DNA of 64,000 bases, taken from NCBI GenBank assembly GCA_018268955.1, contig JAFDVO010000005.1:115143-179142 (forward strand). The letters run 5' to 3'. The stretch is from Acidobacteriota bacterium. GTDB taxonomy: Bacteria > Acidobacteriota > Vicinamibacteria > Vicinamibacterales > CAVVIG01. Below the pieces are notes generated by a model. That model did not search any database, was not told the origin of the DNA, and worked only from the letters and a program-made list of their open reading frames with translations. The position numbers and the translations under genes are program-made. Below are positions 24,887 to 33,418 of the stretch, piece after piece. Position 1 is the stretch's first letter; the number at the start of each line of letters is the position of its first letter.

Positions 24887-25306
24887 ATGAAAAGATTGAT
24901 TGCCGCAGCTGGGCTGGTTCTCGCGGCCGGCGCGCCGCTCCTGGCGCACCACGCGTTCTCAGCGGAGTTCAACCCGAACGCCCCGGTGAAACTGCAGGGG
25001 CCGATCACGAAGGTCGAGCTGATCAACCCGCACGCGTGGATTCACATGAAGGTCACCAAGCCCGACGGGAAGGTCGAGGAGTGGGCGGTCGAGGGCGGCA
25101 CGCCGAACACGCTGCAGCGTCGCGGCATCACGCGCGACACCGTGGCCGTCGGCACCGTCATCATCGTCAGCGGCTACCAGGCCAAGGACGGCACGCTGCG
25201 CGCGAACGGGCGGAACATCACGTTCCCTGACGGACGTACCCTGTTCATGGGCTCGTCCGGTACCGGTGCGCCGAAAGACGGCGCCGACCCCACCGAAAAC
25301 AAGTAG
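24887..25306 (+). CDS. DUF6152-type small exported protein
   Basis: 139 residues, with GGAGG and AAAGG upstream of the ATG. Signal peptide ends near residue 20 (APLLAHHAFS), so the mature protein begins with a conserved His pair followed by AEFNPNAPVKLQG. The core contains ITKVELINPHAWIHMKV, GGTPNTLQRRGIT and VIIVSGYQAKDGTLRANGR, a small all-beta domain that resembles an OB-like barrel. This is the pattern I associate with DUF6152. Function unknown; exposed His residues just after the signal peptide could bind a metal. It is divergent from one G-x-P-D-L-x-G-x-W gene, and such pairs recur in this phylum as I recall. Confidence 0.75.
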   Translation: MKRLIAAAGLVLAAGAPLLAHHAFSAEFNPNAPVKLQGPITKVELINPHAWIHMKVTKPDGKVEEWAVEGGTPNTLQRRGITRDTVAVGTVIIVSGYQAKDGTLRANGRNITFPDGRTLFMGSSGTGAPKDGADPTENK

Positions 25307-25390
25307 ACCATCCACCTGGGGCTTCAGCGGGCGAGCGACAGCCGTTAGCCGCTGAGGCCACTCGTCGCCCCTCTCAGCACGCGAGCCGCC

Positions 25391-25741
25391 ATGCGATTGT
25401 TCCTTGCCGCAACGTTCGCCAGCGTGACCATCGCCGCAGCACTCCCGTCGGCTCAGTCCGCGGCCATCTCCGGGTCGACCGCTCCCGGCGGACGCTTCGT
25501 GGCCATTGGCTGCGTGATGAAGCAGGGAGCGGGCGCCACTGCACGCTACGCAGTCACCGACACGCGTGGCGACACACGCACGACATATCGGCTGGAAGGC
25601 GATCGCGAACAACTGGATCGCCACGTGGGCCACACCGTGGAACTCGCCGGGTCGCTCACCGCGCCGGGAACACCGAAGGGTCAGTACACGCTGAAGGTCA
25701 GCGGAATCGTGTGGCTGGCGTCGAACTGCTCAAAGAAGTAG
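25391..25741 (+). CDS. Small exported protein of unknown function
   Basis: 116 residues, signal peptide to about residue 22 (SAQS), then a compact domain with strands FVAIGCVMKQG, ARYAVTDTRG, TYRLEGDREQL, HVGHTVELAGSL and GQYTLKVSGIVWL, ending in NCSKK. The strand spacing and the HVGHTVE turn suggest an OB-like or small beta-barrel fold. Two cysteines (in GCV and NCS) could form a disulfide in the periplasm. It lies 84 bp after the DUF6152 gene on the same strand and is followed by a periodic inverted repeat. I do not assign a function. Confidence 0.6.
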   Translation: MRLFLAATFASVTIAAALPSAQSAAISGSTAPGGRFVAIGCVMKQGAGATARYAVTDTRGDTRTTYRLEGDREQLDRHVGHTVELAGSLTAPGTPKGQYTLKVSGIVWLASNCSKK

Positions 25742-25803
25742 GACGTTAGACGTCAGACGTTAGAAGTGGCACCGCCGAAGTCTCACGTCTCACGTCTCAC
25801 GTC
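25742..25803. repeat. Inverted repeat made of three 7-bp units per arm
   Basis: Left arm 25742-25764 (GACGTTAGACGTCAGACGTT...) and right arm 25781-25803 pair at 20 of 23 positions around a 16-bp spacer. Each arm is three heptads of the type GACGTNA. It lies between convergent genes, starting right after a stop codon, so a bidirectional terminator or an intergenic repeat element (REP-like) is possible. There is no U-tract. Confidence 0.6.
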
Positions 25804-25818
25804 CGACTTCGACGCGAG

Positions 25819-26640
25819 TTATCGCGTCGACGGTTTCTTCCTCAGGTGCCCGTACATCAGTTCTTCCGCGAAGGGCACGCACTTGTATTCCATCAACTGC
25901 ATGTTCGGCTCGCGGCGGCGGTAGAGCGGCATCGAGATCTTCCACGGACGGCTGAAGACCTTCGGGTCCTCGATGGTCGCCTCGTACTTCAGGGTGTTCG
26001 CATCGATAGGCGTGATCCGCTCGACGACGTGCAGGGCATCGGAGTGGTAGTTGCCGGCACGATCGAACCACGTCTCTTCCATCTGGTCGGTCACGTCGAT
26101 CACGAGCGTGTCGCCGTCCCATTTGCCGACATTCCACCCCATCCACGCCGGCGCAGGGCTCTGCTCCTTCGTCTCCATGCGCACGATGCGGCTGGCGCTC
26201 GCGAACTCATACGCGAAGACGACCGTGTCTTTCGATTGGACGATCTGGAACGGGAACCCCTGGTAGGTGGCTCGCGGAATGCCCGGCATATAGCACTTCA
26301 CCTCGGGGTCGAGTGCCATCCAGTTCGCCGCGTTCGCCTGCTTCTTCTTCAGGGCTTCGGGCAGATACGGGATCTCGTTTCCCTCGACGACGCCCGGACC
26401 GGGAGGAACGCTGAACGCAGCCGCAAGCGACACGACCGGCCCCATCTTCGCCTCGTGTGCCTGTACGTCCCAGTTGGCGGTGTTGACCGCCTGCCAGATG
26501 CCAGTGAGGTTCGGCTTGCCGTCGGTGCCGCGCGTGAATGGACCGGTCGGCGATTGCGCGCCCAGCGCCACGGTCGCCGCAGCCGTCGCGCCTGCGAGCG
26601 CCACACCAGCTAGAACCTGCCTGATCCAGGAGACGGTCAT
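25819..26640 (-). CDS. Secreted G-x-P-(D/N)-L-x-G-x-W family paralogue
   Basis: 273 residues from the ATG at 26640, chosen over starts at 26652 and further upstream because GAGGG lies 5 bp before it. Signal peptide ends near residue 27 (VALGAQ). The block order follows the 23653-24735 protein: TDGKPNLTGIWQAV, a Pro-rich loop, LDPEVKCYMPGIPRATYQGFP, VFAYEFASASRIVRM, GKWDGDTLVIDVTD, a HVVERITPIDANTL stretch, and DPKVFSRPWKISMPLYRR. The C terminus lacks the Lys/Ala tail of the paralogue. Function unknown. It lies downstream of the PQQ-type dehydrogenase (gap 123 bp) on the same strand. Confidence 0.75.
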   Translation of the reverse strand: MTVSWIRQVLAGVALAGATAAATVALGAQSPTGPFTRGTDGKPNLTGIWQAVNTANWDVQAHEAKMGPVVSLAAAFSVPPGPGVVEGNEIPYLPEALKKKQANAANWMALDPEVKCYMPGIPRATYQGFPFQIVQSKDTVVFAYEFASASRIVRMETKEQSPAPAWMGWNVGKWDGDTLVIDVTDQMEETWFDRAGNYHSDALHVVERITPIDANTLKYEATIEDPKVFSRPWKISMPLYRRREPNMQLMEYKCVPFAEELMYGHLRKKPSTR

Positions 26641-26763
26641 CGCTGCCCTCATCGCGAGGGTGCCCACCACCCTCTTGGTGGCGCGCATTCTATCTGAAAC
26701 CGGACCGTCGGAGGATACAGGATCGAGCGCGCTCCGGCTGGAGGCCACGGCGAGCGCGCACAG

Positions 26764-28473
26764 TCAGGGCAGCGCAAACGCCACGAGCGCATCGCCACCC
26801 TGCCGCTCGAAGTTCGCGTGGCCACCGCACGCCGCGACCACGTACTGGCGCCCGTCGACGCGGTAGGTGGCTGGCGCCGCGTTGCAGCCGGCCCCCATCC
26901 GGAAGGCCCAGAGGCGTGCGCCGGTGGCAGCGTCGTACGCGTCGAATGAGCCGCTCGTCCGCCCCGTGAACACGAGCCCGCCGGCTGTCGCGAGCACGCC
27001 CCCGACCTGCGGCCGCTCGGTGCGCACCGTCCAGGCGATCCTGCCTGTCACCGGATCCACCGCGGCGATGTTGCCGAATTGATCGCTGCCCCGCGCTTCG
27101 TCACGCGGCTGGAAATAGCCCGGCACACGCTGGTTCACCGAGTACAGCAGCTTCGTCTCGAGGCTGTATGCGCCGGGGGACCACAGGGTCCCAGCCACTC
27201 CGCCACGGATCAGGTTCGATCCCGCCGGCCCACCGGTCGTCTCGGGTACCGGCATGTAGTTGTCGGAGCGCACGAGCAGCGCTCCAGTGTCCCGGTTCCA
27301 CACGTAGAGGTTGCCCATGCCCGTGAACTTGGCGACCGCCTCTACAGGCTTACCGTCCTGCTCAATCGTGATCAGGATGGGCGGTGTTGGACCGGATGCG
27401 CCCCAGATGTCGTGCGGCAGGAACTGCGAGCACCACGCCGTCCGCCCATCGTCGATGCGGATCGCGCAGACCGAGTTGGTCCAGCGCATGTCGCCCGGGT
27501 GTGGCTCTGATGGCGGTGGAAACGCCGTCGGGTCCGGCCCACCCGTGGATACGAACGCGAGCCCGCGGTCACCGTCGATTGTCGGGGTCATCGGCGCGCT
27601 GGCACCGCCGGTCTTCCAGCCCTCAGCAAGGCGTGCGCGGTTGGCTCTCTCCCAGGCGATGTCACGACCAAGGCTGATGTCGGTGCCGGGGATGGTCTCC
27701 ACATAGTCACCCCACCAGCCTCCCTCTTCGGGAGAAGGAATGGCGTACCAGGTCCACGCAAGCGCACCGGTCTCGGCGTCGAACGCCTGCACGACGCCAC
27801 GGTCGACAAAGGAGATGCCCTGGATGATGCGTCCCTTCGCGGCAGCAGGCGCACCGGTGATGCGGGGCGACGCGGTCTTCACCTCGAAGTGGCGCGCACC
27901 GGTCGCGCGATCGAGCGCCAGGAGCGTGCCGTTCAATGTGCCTGTGTAGACCCGATTGCCGTACGCAACCACGCCGCGATTGGGACCGAAGTGCCTCGGC
28001 AGGTGCAGGTCTTCATTGGCGGCGTCCTCGCTCCCCTGCGCCTCGAGCTCGACCTGCCACGCCACCTCGCCCGTCACCGAGTCGAGGCGAACGATCCGCT
28101 GCCGCCCCTGATCCGCAGGCGTCGTGAAGTACAGCTCGCGGCCGAGCACCACCGGCGTGCTTTCAAAGGAGCCGACGATGCCGGTCTGGGCAATCCATGC
28201 CGGACGCAGGCCTGTGACAGTGCGCCTGTCGATGTCGGTGAGCGGCGAGTACCGCGTCTGCGCCCAATCCCCTCCGTAGGTTGGCCACATCTCGGGATGC
28301 GCGCGATGCCCGTCGCGGAGCAGGTCGTCGGTAATCGGACCAATGGCCGCTGTCGGCGGCGGCGGCTGGTCATTCGTCGACGTCCGCGACGACGTGGAAC
28401 ACGCGGCGACGACGAGCGCTGGCAGGACGATGGCAAGCCTGGTCTTCATGGGTGTGCGCGCAGAGGCTGGCAT
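26764..28473 (-). CDS. PQQ-binding beta-propeller dehydrogenase-like lipoprotein
   Basis: 569 residues. The lipobox LVVAAC (Cys at ~25 from the chosen start, ~17 if the ATG at 28449 is used) predicts a membrane-anchored lipoprotein. It is an eight-blade PQQ propeller: repeated W-motif units such as SVTGEVAWQVEL, RATGARHFEV, AETGALAWTWY, PVTGRIAWTVR and AATGARLWAFR. Further characteristic segments are YGGDWAQTRYSPL, GASGPTPPILIT and GGLVFTGRTSGSFDAYD, and the PQQ-pocket-like FGNIAAVDP. The family oxidises alcohols, aldoses or related compounds in the periplasm using PQQ. It has no haem c domain, so it needs an external electron acceptor. Start 28473 overlaps the upstream receptor stop as TGATG. 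Confidence 0.8.
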   Translation of the reverse strand: MPASARTPMKTRLAIVLPALVVAACSTSSRTSTNDQPPPPTAAIGPITDDLLRDGHRAHPEMWPTYGGDWAQTRYSPLTDIDRRTVTGLRPAWIAQTGIVGSFESTPVVLGRELYFTTPADQGRQRIVRLDSVTGEVAWQVELEAQGSEDAANEDLHLPRHFGPNRGVVAYGNRVYTGTLNGTLLALDRATGARHFEVKTASPRITGAPAAAKGRIIQGISFVDRGVVQAFDAETGALAWTWYAIPSPEEGGWWGDYVETIPGTDISLGRDIAWERANRARLAEGWKTGGASAPMTPTIDGDRGLAFVSTGGPDPTAFPPPSEPHPGDMRWTNSVCAIRIDDGRTAWCSQFLPHDIWGASGPTPPILITIEQDGKPVEAVAKFTGMGNLYVWNRDTGALLVRSDNYMPVPETTGGPAGSNLIRGGVAGTLWSPGAYSLETKLLYSVNQRVPGYFQPRDEARGSDQFGNIAAVDPVTGRIAWTVRTERPQVGGVLATAGGLVFTGRTSGSFDAYDAATGARLWAFRMGAGCNAAPATYRVDGRQYVVAACGGHANFERQGGDALVAFALP

Positions 28474-30818
28474 CAGAAGAGGTTCGCGCCGATGGTCACG
28501 CCCACGGCGATCTCGCGGCCCGGTGACGGTTCGAAGTAACGGTCCCCGAGCGAGTTCACGATGGCCGACGAGTTGTAGCGTTCATCGAACAGGTTGTCGA
28601 TGGAGACGAACGGGCGCAGACGCACGCGACGAAGCCGCCGGTCCAACCCGAGACGCACGTCGACAACGCGGTACGACCAGTTTGCGATGGTGTTCGCGCT
28701 GTTCACCGGGTACGCATCGATGAACCGGTATTGCAGCGATCCGAACAGGCCGGCGGCAGCCGAGTAGGTGCCCCCGACAATCAGCTGATGCGGTGGCGCG
28801 CCAGGTTCGGGCTTGCCGCTGAAATCGCCCTCTGGCGCCACGAAGCGATCGAGTACGAAGTGCTGGTAGGTGTACGCGACCCGGCCGCGAAGACGGCTCG
28901 TCGGCATCCACTCGAACAGCGCCTCGAGACCGCGACGGGTGGTGCGGCCCGCATTGCGGAAGTACGCCTGTTCATCTGCCCGGGTGAATCGCACCAGCGC
29001 GTTGTCGACCCGCGACGCGTAGGTCGCCACTTCGAACCGGCCGCGCAGCGGCGCGACCGCACCGCGGGCGCCCACTTCGACACTGCGCAGCTTCTCGGGC
29101 CCGAGGTCCTGGTTGAAGCCCCCTTGCCCGTCCGGACGGTTCGACAGCTCCACGGTCGTCGGCGTCTGGTACGCCGTCGCGATGTTCGCATACAGGTTCA
29201 GCCATGCCGACGGAAGGTAGGTCAGCCCCGCCATCGGGCTGATGGCTGACATCGTCCGACCGCCGGACTGGTCGCCATTCGACAGGTACTGGTCCACAGC
29301 CGTGAAGCGATAGCGGTCGTACCGCGCGCCCGCACTGAGGTGCCACCGGTTGGCAAGGCGGCTCGACACCAGCACGAACGGGCTGGCCGAGCGGACCTTC
29401 TCCTGCTGCGCGAGATGCAGGGCGCCGATGCGCGTGCGGTCACCTCCGGTCGGCACGCCGGCGTTGTCAAATTCCTGCCGACGATCGCTCTGCAGCGACA
29501 GGTCGAAACCGGTCGTCCAGGTCGTCGGCACGGCACCAATCCTGAGCGTGCTGCTGTACTCGGAGCGCAGGCCGCCGGCGCCGCGCTTCAGGTCGACGAC
29601 GGCCGCGGGAATCGGATTCCAGACGCGGCGCCGCGTCCCCCACCCGGTCACGGTCAGGGTGCCTGCGTTCCCGAATGCATGACGCAGCGTCACACCACCC
29701 TGATGCTGGCGGGTCGACTCACCCCACCCCTGCGTGAACGCCTGCGGTCGCGCGAAGGTCGGGTTCGTCCGAGCGTCCGCGAGCGTGATCGTGCTCGCGC
29801 TCTGCCCGAACGGAAGGTCGTAGATGTTGTAGACGACGCGCACGTCGGTCCGCGCAGAGAGTGCGGTGAGCACGACCACGTTGCCGCGATGCACGTCGGC
29901 GGCGCTGTGCTGGCGGAAACCATCAGAGTGCAGGCGGTTGGCACTGACCACGTAGCTGGTGCGACCCGAGCTGCCCGACACCTTCATCCCCTGTTGCGCG
30001 TACCCGTAACTGCCCCACTGGAGGTCCGGCTGGACGAGCAGCCGCGTGTCGGTTGGGAATTCGGACTGGAGCGTGATCACGCCACCGGCGGAGTTGCCGT
30101 AGAGCACTGAACTGGGTCCCCGCAGCACCTCGATCCTCCCCAGTGAGGCGAGATCGATGTTCGTTGGCTCGGTCGTGCCGTCGGCCATCGTCATCGGCAC
30201 GCCGTCCTGGAGGATCTGCACGCCGCGCATGCCGAAGCGTGGCAGCGGCTGACGGATCGCGAAGCGGATGCCGCCAGAGAGGCTGTAGTTGCGCCGGTTC
30301 TCCACGTACATCCCCGGCGTCCCGATGAAGGCTTCGGCTGGAGACGCACGGCGCTGGAACGCCTGCACGGCGTCGCCCTCGATCACGGACACGGCGTGCG
30401 GGACGCTGGCCTCGCTCTGGACCGTGCGCGTGACCGAGACGGACTCGACGACGGCGCTGAGCTCGAGCACGACCTCGACGGTGTGTGTCTCACCAGCGCG
30501 CGCGTCGACGTCGGACGTGTGGGTGCGGAAACCCGCGAGGCTCGCCTCGAGGTGATACGCGCCTGGCGCGACCGCCTGGAAGGCGAACACCCCCTCGGTG
30601 TCGGTCACGGTGCGCAGCACACCAGGCGTGGAGGTCGATCGCAGTTCGACCACCGTGCCTGGCAAGGCACCGCCCGTGACGTCCGCAACCGTGCCCTCCA
30701 CGCGCGCGGTCTGGGCGCGTGCCGCACGGGCGCTGACGAGAGAGCTGAACACGACCAGCACGAACACGCTGTGACGCACCACAACCTTGATCACTCGGAG
30801 TCGCGACAGTAGAGACAT
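28473..30818 (-). CDS. TonB-dependent receptor, FecA/siderophore-type plug, with regulatory-like N-terminal domain
   Basis: 781 residues from the ATG at 30818 (a GTG at 30836 is possible; neither has a clear ribosome site). After the signal peptide (to ~residue 36, RAARAQ) there is a carboxypeptidase-regulatory-like sandwich (GGALPGTVVELRSTSTPG; TEGVFAFQAVAPGAYHLEA), then a plug with the classic TonB-receptor blocks: PAEAFIGTPGMYVENRRN, GVQILQDGVPMTMADG, GRIEVLRGPSSVLYGNSAGG. The barrel follows, ending VGVTIGANLF with the expected terminal Phe. The plug phrasing is closest to iron-siderophore, citrate or vitamin B12 receptors, but ligand identity cannot be read. Coupled by TGATG to the PQQ propeller lipoprotein. 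Confidence 0.88.
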   Translation of the reverse strand: MSLLSRLRVIKVVVRHSVFVLVVFSSLVSARAARAQTARVEGTVADVTGGALPGTVVELRSTSTPGVLRTVTDTEGVFAFQAVAPGAYHLEASLAGFRTHTSDVDARAGETHTVEVVLELSAVVESVSVTRTVQSEASVPHAVSVIEGDAVQAFQRRASPAEAFIGTPGMYVENRRNYSLSGGIRFAIRQPLPRFGMRGVQILQDGVPMTMADGTTEPTNIDLASLGRIEVLRGPSSVLYGNSAGGVITLQSEFPTDTRLLVQPDLQWGSYGYAQQGMKVSGSSGRTSYVVSANRLHSDGFRQHSAADVHRGNVVVLTALSARTDVRVVYNIYDLPFGQSASTITLADARTNPTFARPQAFTQGWGESTRQHQGGVTLRHAFGNAGTLTVTGWGTRRRVWNPIPAAVVDLKRGAGGLRSEYSSTLRIGAVPTTWTTGFDLSLQSDRRQEFDNAGVPTGGDRTRIGALHLAQQEKVRSASPFVLVSSRLANRWHLSAGARYDRYRFTAVDQYLSNGDQSGGRTMSAISPMAGLTYLPSAWLNLYANIATAYQTPTTVELSNRPDGQGGFNQDLGPEKLRSVEVGARGAVAPLRGRFEVATYASRVDNALVRFTRADEQAYFRNAGRTTRRGLEALFEWMPTSRLRGRVAYTYQHFVLDRFVAPEGDFSGKPEPGAPPHQLIVGGTYSAAAGLFGSLQYRFIDAYPVNSANTIANWSYRVVDVRLGLDRRLRRVRLRPFVSIDNLFDERYNSSAIVNSLGDRYFEPSPGREIAVGVTIGANLF

Positions 30819-30863
30819 TGGGCCGATCGTATGCACGCTCGATGATAGGAACGTGAGAACCTG

Positions 30864-32135
30864 CTAAAGGGGAGGTACTCTCGATGGGGTCGTTGACCGC
30901 CTGCCGCGGATGAGCAGATACGTCGCAATCGATGCGCACAGGCTGGGCGTGACGCCACCGATCGGCTGGGCCACATAGAACGTGACCGCTCCGACAATCC
31001 AGGCCAGCATGCCAGCCAGCGACCACGCACCCACCCCGGGCGGCGTTCCGTCGGGGCCCCGATAGAGGTCGGCCGGTTCGTCACCATGCCGCCCGATCAC
31101 GAAGTGGGCGAGCAGCAGCCCGCCCACCGGGACGAAGAGGCCCGCCAGGAGCAGCGTGAAGGTCGCCATCTGGTCGAGCCAGGTGGATGAGAGGATGCTG
31201 ATCCCTGCGCCAAGGCCGCCGATCGTCCACACCGCCGTCGCATCACCCGTGGTCGGCCGCAGGCTCTTCACTGCAAGCGCGGACATGTAGATGTTCACGA
31301 AGTTCGTCGTGAGGGTCGCGAGCACGACGAGCGTGCCGCCCCACCACCCGAGCCCAAGCCGCTGGACCATCACGCCGGGGTCCGGTGACCCGGCCACTGT
31401 CGACGCCACCAACCCGAGGGGAATGAACCAGAGCGCGGTCAGCGCAAGCCCCCAGAAGACGGCGGCAAAGGCCTGTCGGCCGTCGCGCGTATAGCGCGAG
31501 TAGTCGCCGAACATCAGCAACCAGCTCGTCTGGTATCCGAACACGACGTCGAACCCGCGCAGCAGCCCGCCCGCGGTGGGCACCGCGGCACTCGCCGACG
31601 GAACCGGCGAGTTCGCACGCAGGCAGGCGATGGTCACCACCACACCGGACACGCCCAGCAGGGGCACGGCGAACCGATCGGCCGCACCAACGGTCTTCGG
31701 TCCTCCGAGGACGATGACGGTCGCGACGAGCCCGAGGGCGACCGCGCACGCGCCCGCCTGCGCCGGCGCGCCGGCCAGGCGGCTCACAATCGACGCGGCG
31801 ATCACATTGTTCAGCGCAATCCAGACGAAGTTGGTCAGGAACAGGATGCCGGCCACCACCTGCGCCCCGTGCAGCCCAAGCGCGGCGCGCGCAGCCACGA
31901 TCGACGGCACACGCAGGCGCGACCCCACCGGCGCGAGCAGTGCCACCAGCAGCGCGCCGCCAATCGACCCCGCCGCAATCACACCCAGTGCGGGTCCAAG
32001 CGCGATCCCCGGAAGCGACGCGCCTATCTGCAGCGTGGTGGCGACGATGTTGGCGCCGACGAAGATGAGGAAGAGATCAAGCGGTCGCTGTGTCTGGTCC
32101 GCAGGGGCCACCGGGCCGAGTTCGACGGAGTGCAT
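30864..32135 (-). CDS. NCS1-family permease (cytosine/purine/thiamine-precursor type)
   Basis: 423 residues with ~12 transmembrane helices. The N-terminal RPLDLFLIFVGANIVATTLQIG followed by an Ala/Gly-rich first helix pair, the VPSIVAARAALGLHG region and the loop FGYQTSWLLMFGDYSRY are typical of nucleobase:cation symporter-1 proteins such as CodB and related thiamine-precursor transporters. It should import a nucleobase or pyrimidine precursor with H+ or Na+. I looked for a TPP riboswitch upstream and saw none. It is divergent from the small P-loop kinase gene with only 46 bp between the starts. Confidence 0.85.
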   Translation of the reverse strand: MHSVELGPVAPADQTQRPLDLFLIFVGANIVATTLQIGASLPGIALGPALGVIAAGSIGGALLVALLAPVGSRLRVPSIVAARAALGLHGAQVVAGILFLTNFVWIALNNVIAASIVSRLAGAPAQAGACAVALGLVATVIVLGGPKTVGAADRFAVPLLGVSGVVVTIACLRANSPVPSASAAVPTAGGLLRGFDVVFGYQTSWLLMFGDYSRYTRDGRQAFAAVFWGLALTALWFIPLGLVASTVAGSPDPGVMVQRLGLGWWGGTLVVLATLTTNFVNIYMSALAVKSLRPTTGDATAVWTIGGLGAGISILSSTWLDQMATFTLLLAGLFVPVGGLLLAHFVIGRHGDEPADLYRGPDGTPPGVGAWSLAGMLAWIVGAVTFYVAQPIGGVTPSLCASIATYLLIRGRRSTTPSRVPPL

Positions 32136-32167
32136 GCGCGCTCACAGTATGCGGGAAGGCGGGACGC

Positions 32168-32173
32168 TATAGT
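32168..32173 (+). promoter_or_regulatory. -10-like box TATAGT 8 bp before a start codon
   Basis: TATAGT at 32168-32173, the ATG of the kinase gene at 32182. A start site ~7 bp downstream would give an almost leaderless mRNA. The reverse complement of the same CTATAG core gives TATAGC for the divergent NCS1 gene. No convincing -35 box is visible. Confidence 0.45.
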
Positions 32174-32181
32174 GTTCTCCG

Positions 32182-32796
32182 ATGCGCATCGCGATCGTCG
32201 GCGGACCTGGGATCGGCAAGAGCACGCTCGTGCGTCAGCTCGGCGACCTCTATCACAACGGCGCGTACGGCGAAGGCGAGAAGGGTGTGTGGGATCCGCG
32301 TGTGCTCGAGGACATCGCCGTCGGCCGGAATCCGGTCGGCGTGACCGAGTACTTCGCGGCGCTCTACGACGCGAACTACCGCGACTGCGTCGCGCACGAC
32401 GCACCAGGCCGCGTCGTCTTCTTCGAAGGTGCGCGCATCACGCTGGAGGCGCACATCGCCGAGTACCCCGCCGAGTGCCATGCGGCGCTGCACCGGGTCG
32501 TCTGCCGTGGCGACCATTGGACGTTCGATCGGGTGATCGTCCTGACGTCGAGCAGCGCCACCATCGAGAAGCACATCAGGCTGCGCAATCGGCCGCATGA
32601 ACTGGCCGAGAACATGGTGCGCCGGTTCCGCCTGATCGATGCGGAGTTCCGTCGGCTCGCACACAGGGAGCAGAACGCCATCCTGATCGACCGTGACGGC
32701 ATGGAGTTCCACGAGCGCAGCGGACTCGATGCGATCGTCGCGGCGGCCGGCCTTCCGCCCTATCCCGAGATTCCCTACCGCGACCTGCCCTGCTGA
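32182..32796 (+). CDS. P-loop nucleoside kinase-like ATPase
   Basis: 204 residues. Walker A at the very start (IVGGPGIGKSTLVRQL, residues ~4-19), a Walker-B-like strand VVFFEGARITLEAH, and a C-terminal lid/helix region with HIRLRNRPHELAENMVRRFR. Size and order resemble deoxynucleoside kinases or the NadR-type ATPase domain, but the DRS motif of deoxynucleoside kinases is not visible, so the substrate is uncertain. No ribosome-binding site is visible, in keeping with the near-leaderless -10 box. Its last 22 bp overlap the convergent CDP-alcohol phosphatidyltransferase gene. Confidence 0.7.
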   Translation: MRIAIVGGPGIGKSTLVRQLGDLYHNGAYGEGEKGVWDPRVLEDIAVGRNPVGVTEYFAALYDANYRDCVAHDAPGRVVFFEGARITLEAHIAEYPAECHAALHRVVCRGDHWTFDRVIVLTSSSATIEKHIRLRNRPHELAENMVRRFRLIDAEFRRLAHREQNAILIDRDGMEFHERSGLDAIVAAAGLPPYPEIPYRDLPC

Positions 32797-33356
32797 GCAG
32801 CCCGCGCACGCGCGACCCAGAAGAGGCCGCGCACGTCGGGCGTCCACTGCGGCAGCATCCAGAGCAGGATGAACTCCTCCGCCGTGGCAAGCACGACGAG
32901 GCCGGCGGTGATGGCGAGCAGCCGCTGGTGGAACCCGGCCGAGAAGGTCACGACCACGAACACTCCCATGGCCACCGCCGCGAGACGTGACAGGTAGGTG
33001 TGAAAGCTCGAGAGCCGCCCGTATCGTGCGAGAGCGGCGACGTTCTCCGCCAGCCATGCCGCAGGCACGAAAAGGAAAGTCATCGCATGCCCGCGAACGG
33101 CCTCGTGATGGAAGGCCGCAATCGCGCCGACGACCGTGAAGAACAGCAGCGTGTCGGCGATGGAATCGAGCTGCGCTCCGAGGTGGGACACAGCGCGGTA
33201 CCGGCGGGCCAGGGCGCCGTCGAGCACGTCGCTCACGAGGCATGCGACGAGCAGCGCGATGAACGACGGCCGGGCGCCTGCGAGAGCGAGCCACGCAAGC
33301 ACCGGCACGGCCGCGAGCCGTGCCGACGTGATCAGGTTGGGCAGGTACCGCAGCAT
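32775..33356 (-). CDS. CDP-alcohol phosphatidyltransferase family protein
   Basis: 193 residues from the ATG at 33356; an upstream frame extension of ~100 residues is shadow sequence. The complete family signature is visible: D43-x2-D46-G47-x2-A50-R51-x8-G60-x3-D64-x3-D68, which binds the CDP group and metal ions. About six transmembrane segments. The family moves a phosphatidyl group from CDP-diacylglycerol to an alcohol (glycerol 3-phosphate, inositol or similar), making membrane phospholipids. The specific acceptor is not evident, and the short length argues against a fusion. Overlaps the kinase gene tail by 22 bp and has a TATAGT box 12 bp before its start. Confidence 0.88.
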   Translation of the reverse strand: MLRYLPNLITSARLAAVPVLAWLALAGARPSFIALLVACLVSDVLDGALARRYRAVSHLGAQLDSIADTLLFFTVVGAIAAFHHEAVRGHAMTFLFVPAAWLAENVAALARYGRLSSFHTYLSRLAAVAMGVFVVVTFSAGFHQRLLAITAGLVVLATAEEFILLWMLPQWTPDVRGLFWVARARAAQQGRSR

Positions 33357-33368
33357 CGCGCGGGGCCC

Positions 33369-33374
33369 ACTATA
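33369..33374 (-). promoter_or_regulatory. -10-like box TATAGT 12 bp before CDP-alcohol phosphatidyltransferase start
   Basis: ACTATA on the plus strand reads TATAGT on the minus strand. The predicted leader is only ~5 nt. Same arrangement as upstream of the kinase, galU and pcrA genes. Confidence 0.4.
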
Positions 33375-33385
33375 GACCCGGCTCC

Positions 33386-33406
33386 ACACCGCGCACGGTG
33401 CGGTGT
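33386..33406 (-). terminator. Hairpin downstream of YncE-like gene
   Basis: A 7-bp stem ACACCGC / GCGGTGT with a 7-nt loop, 12 bp after the stop of the minus-strand gene at 33419. No U-tract; a weak terminator candidate. Confidence 0.4.
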
Positions 33407-33418
33407 CTCTGCCGCGGG

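Noticed and set aside
32136..32181. Possible TPP riboswitch upstream of the NCS1 permease
   Set aside because: Only 46 bp separate the divergent starts, too short for the riboswitch, and no conserved thi-box sequence is present.
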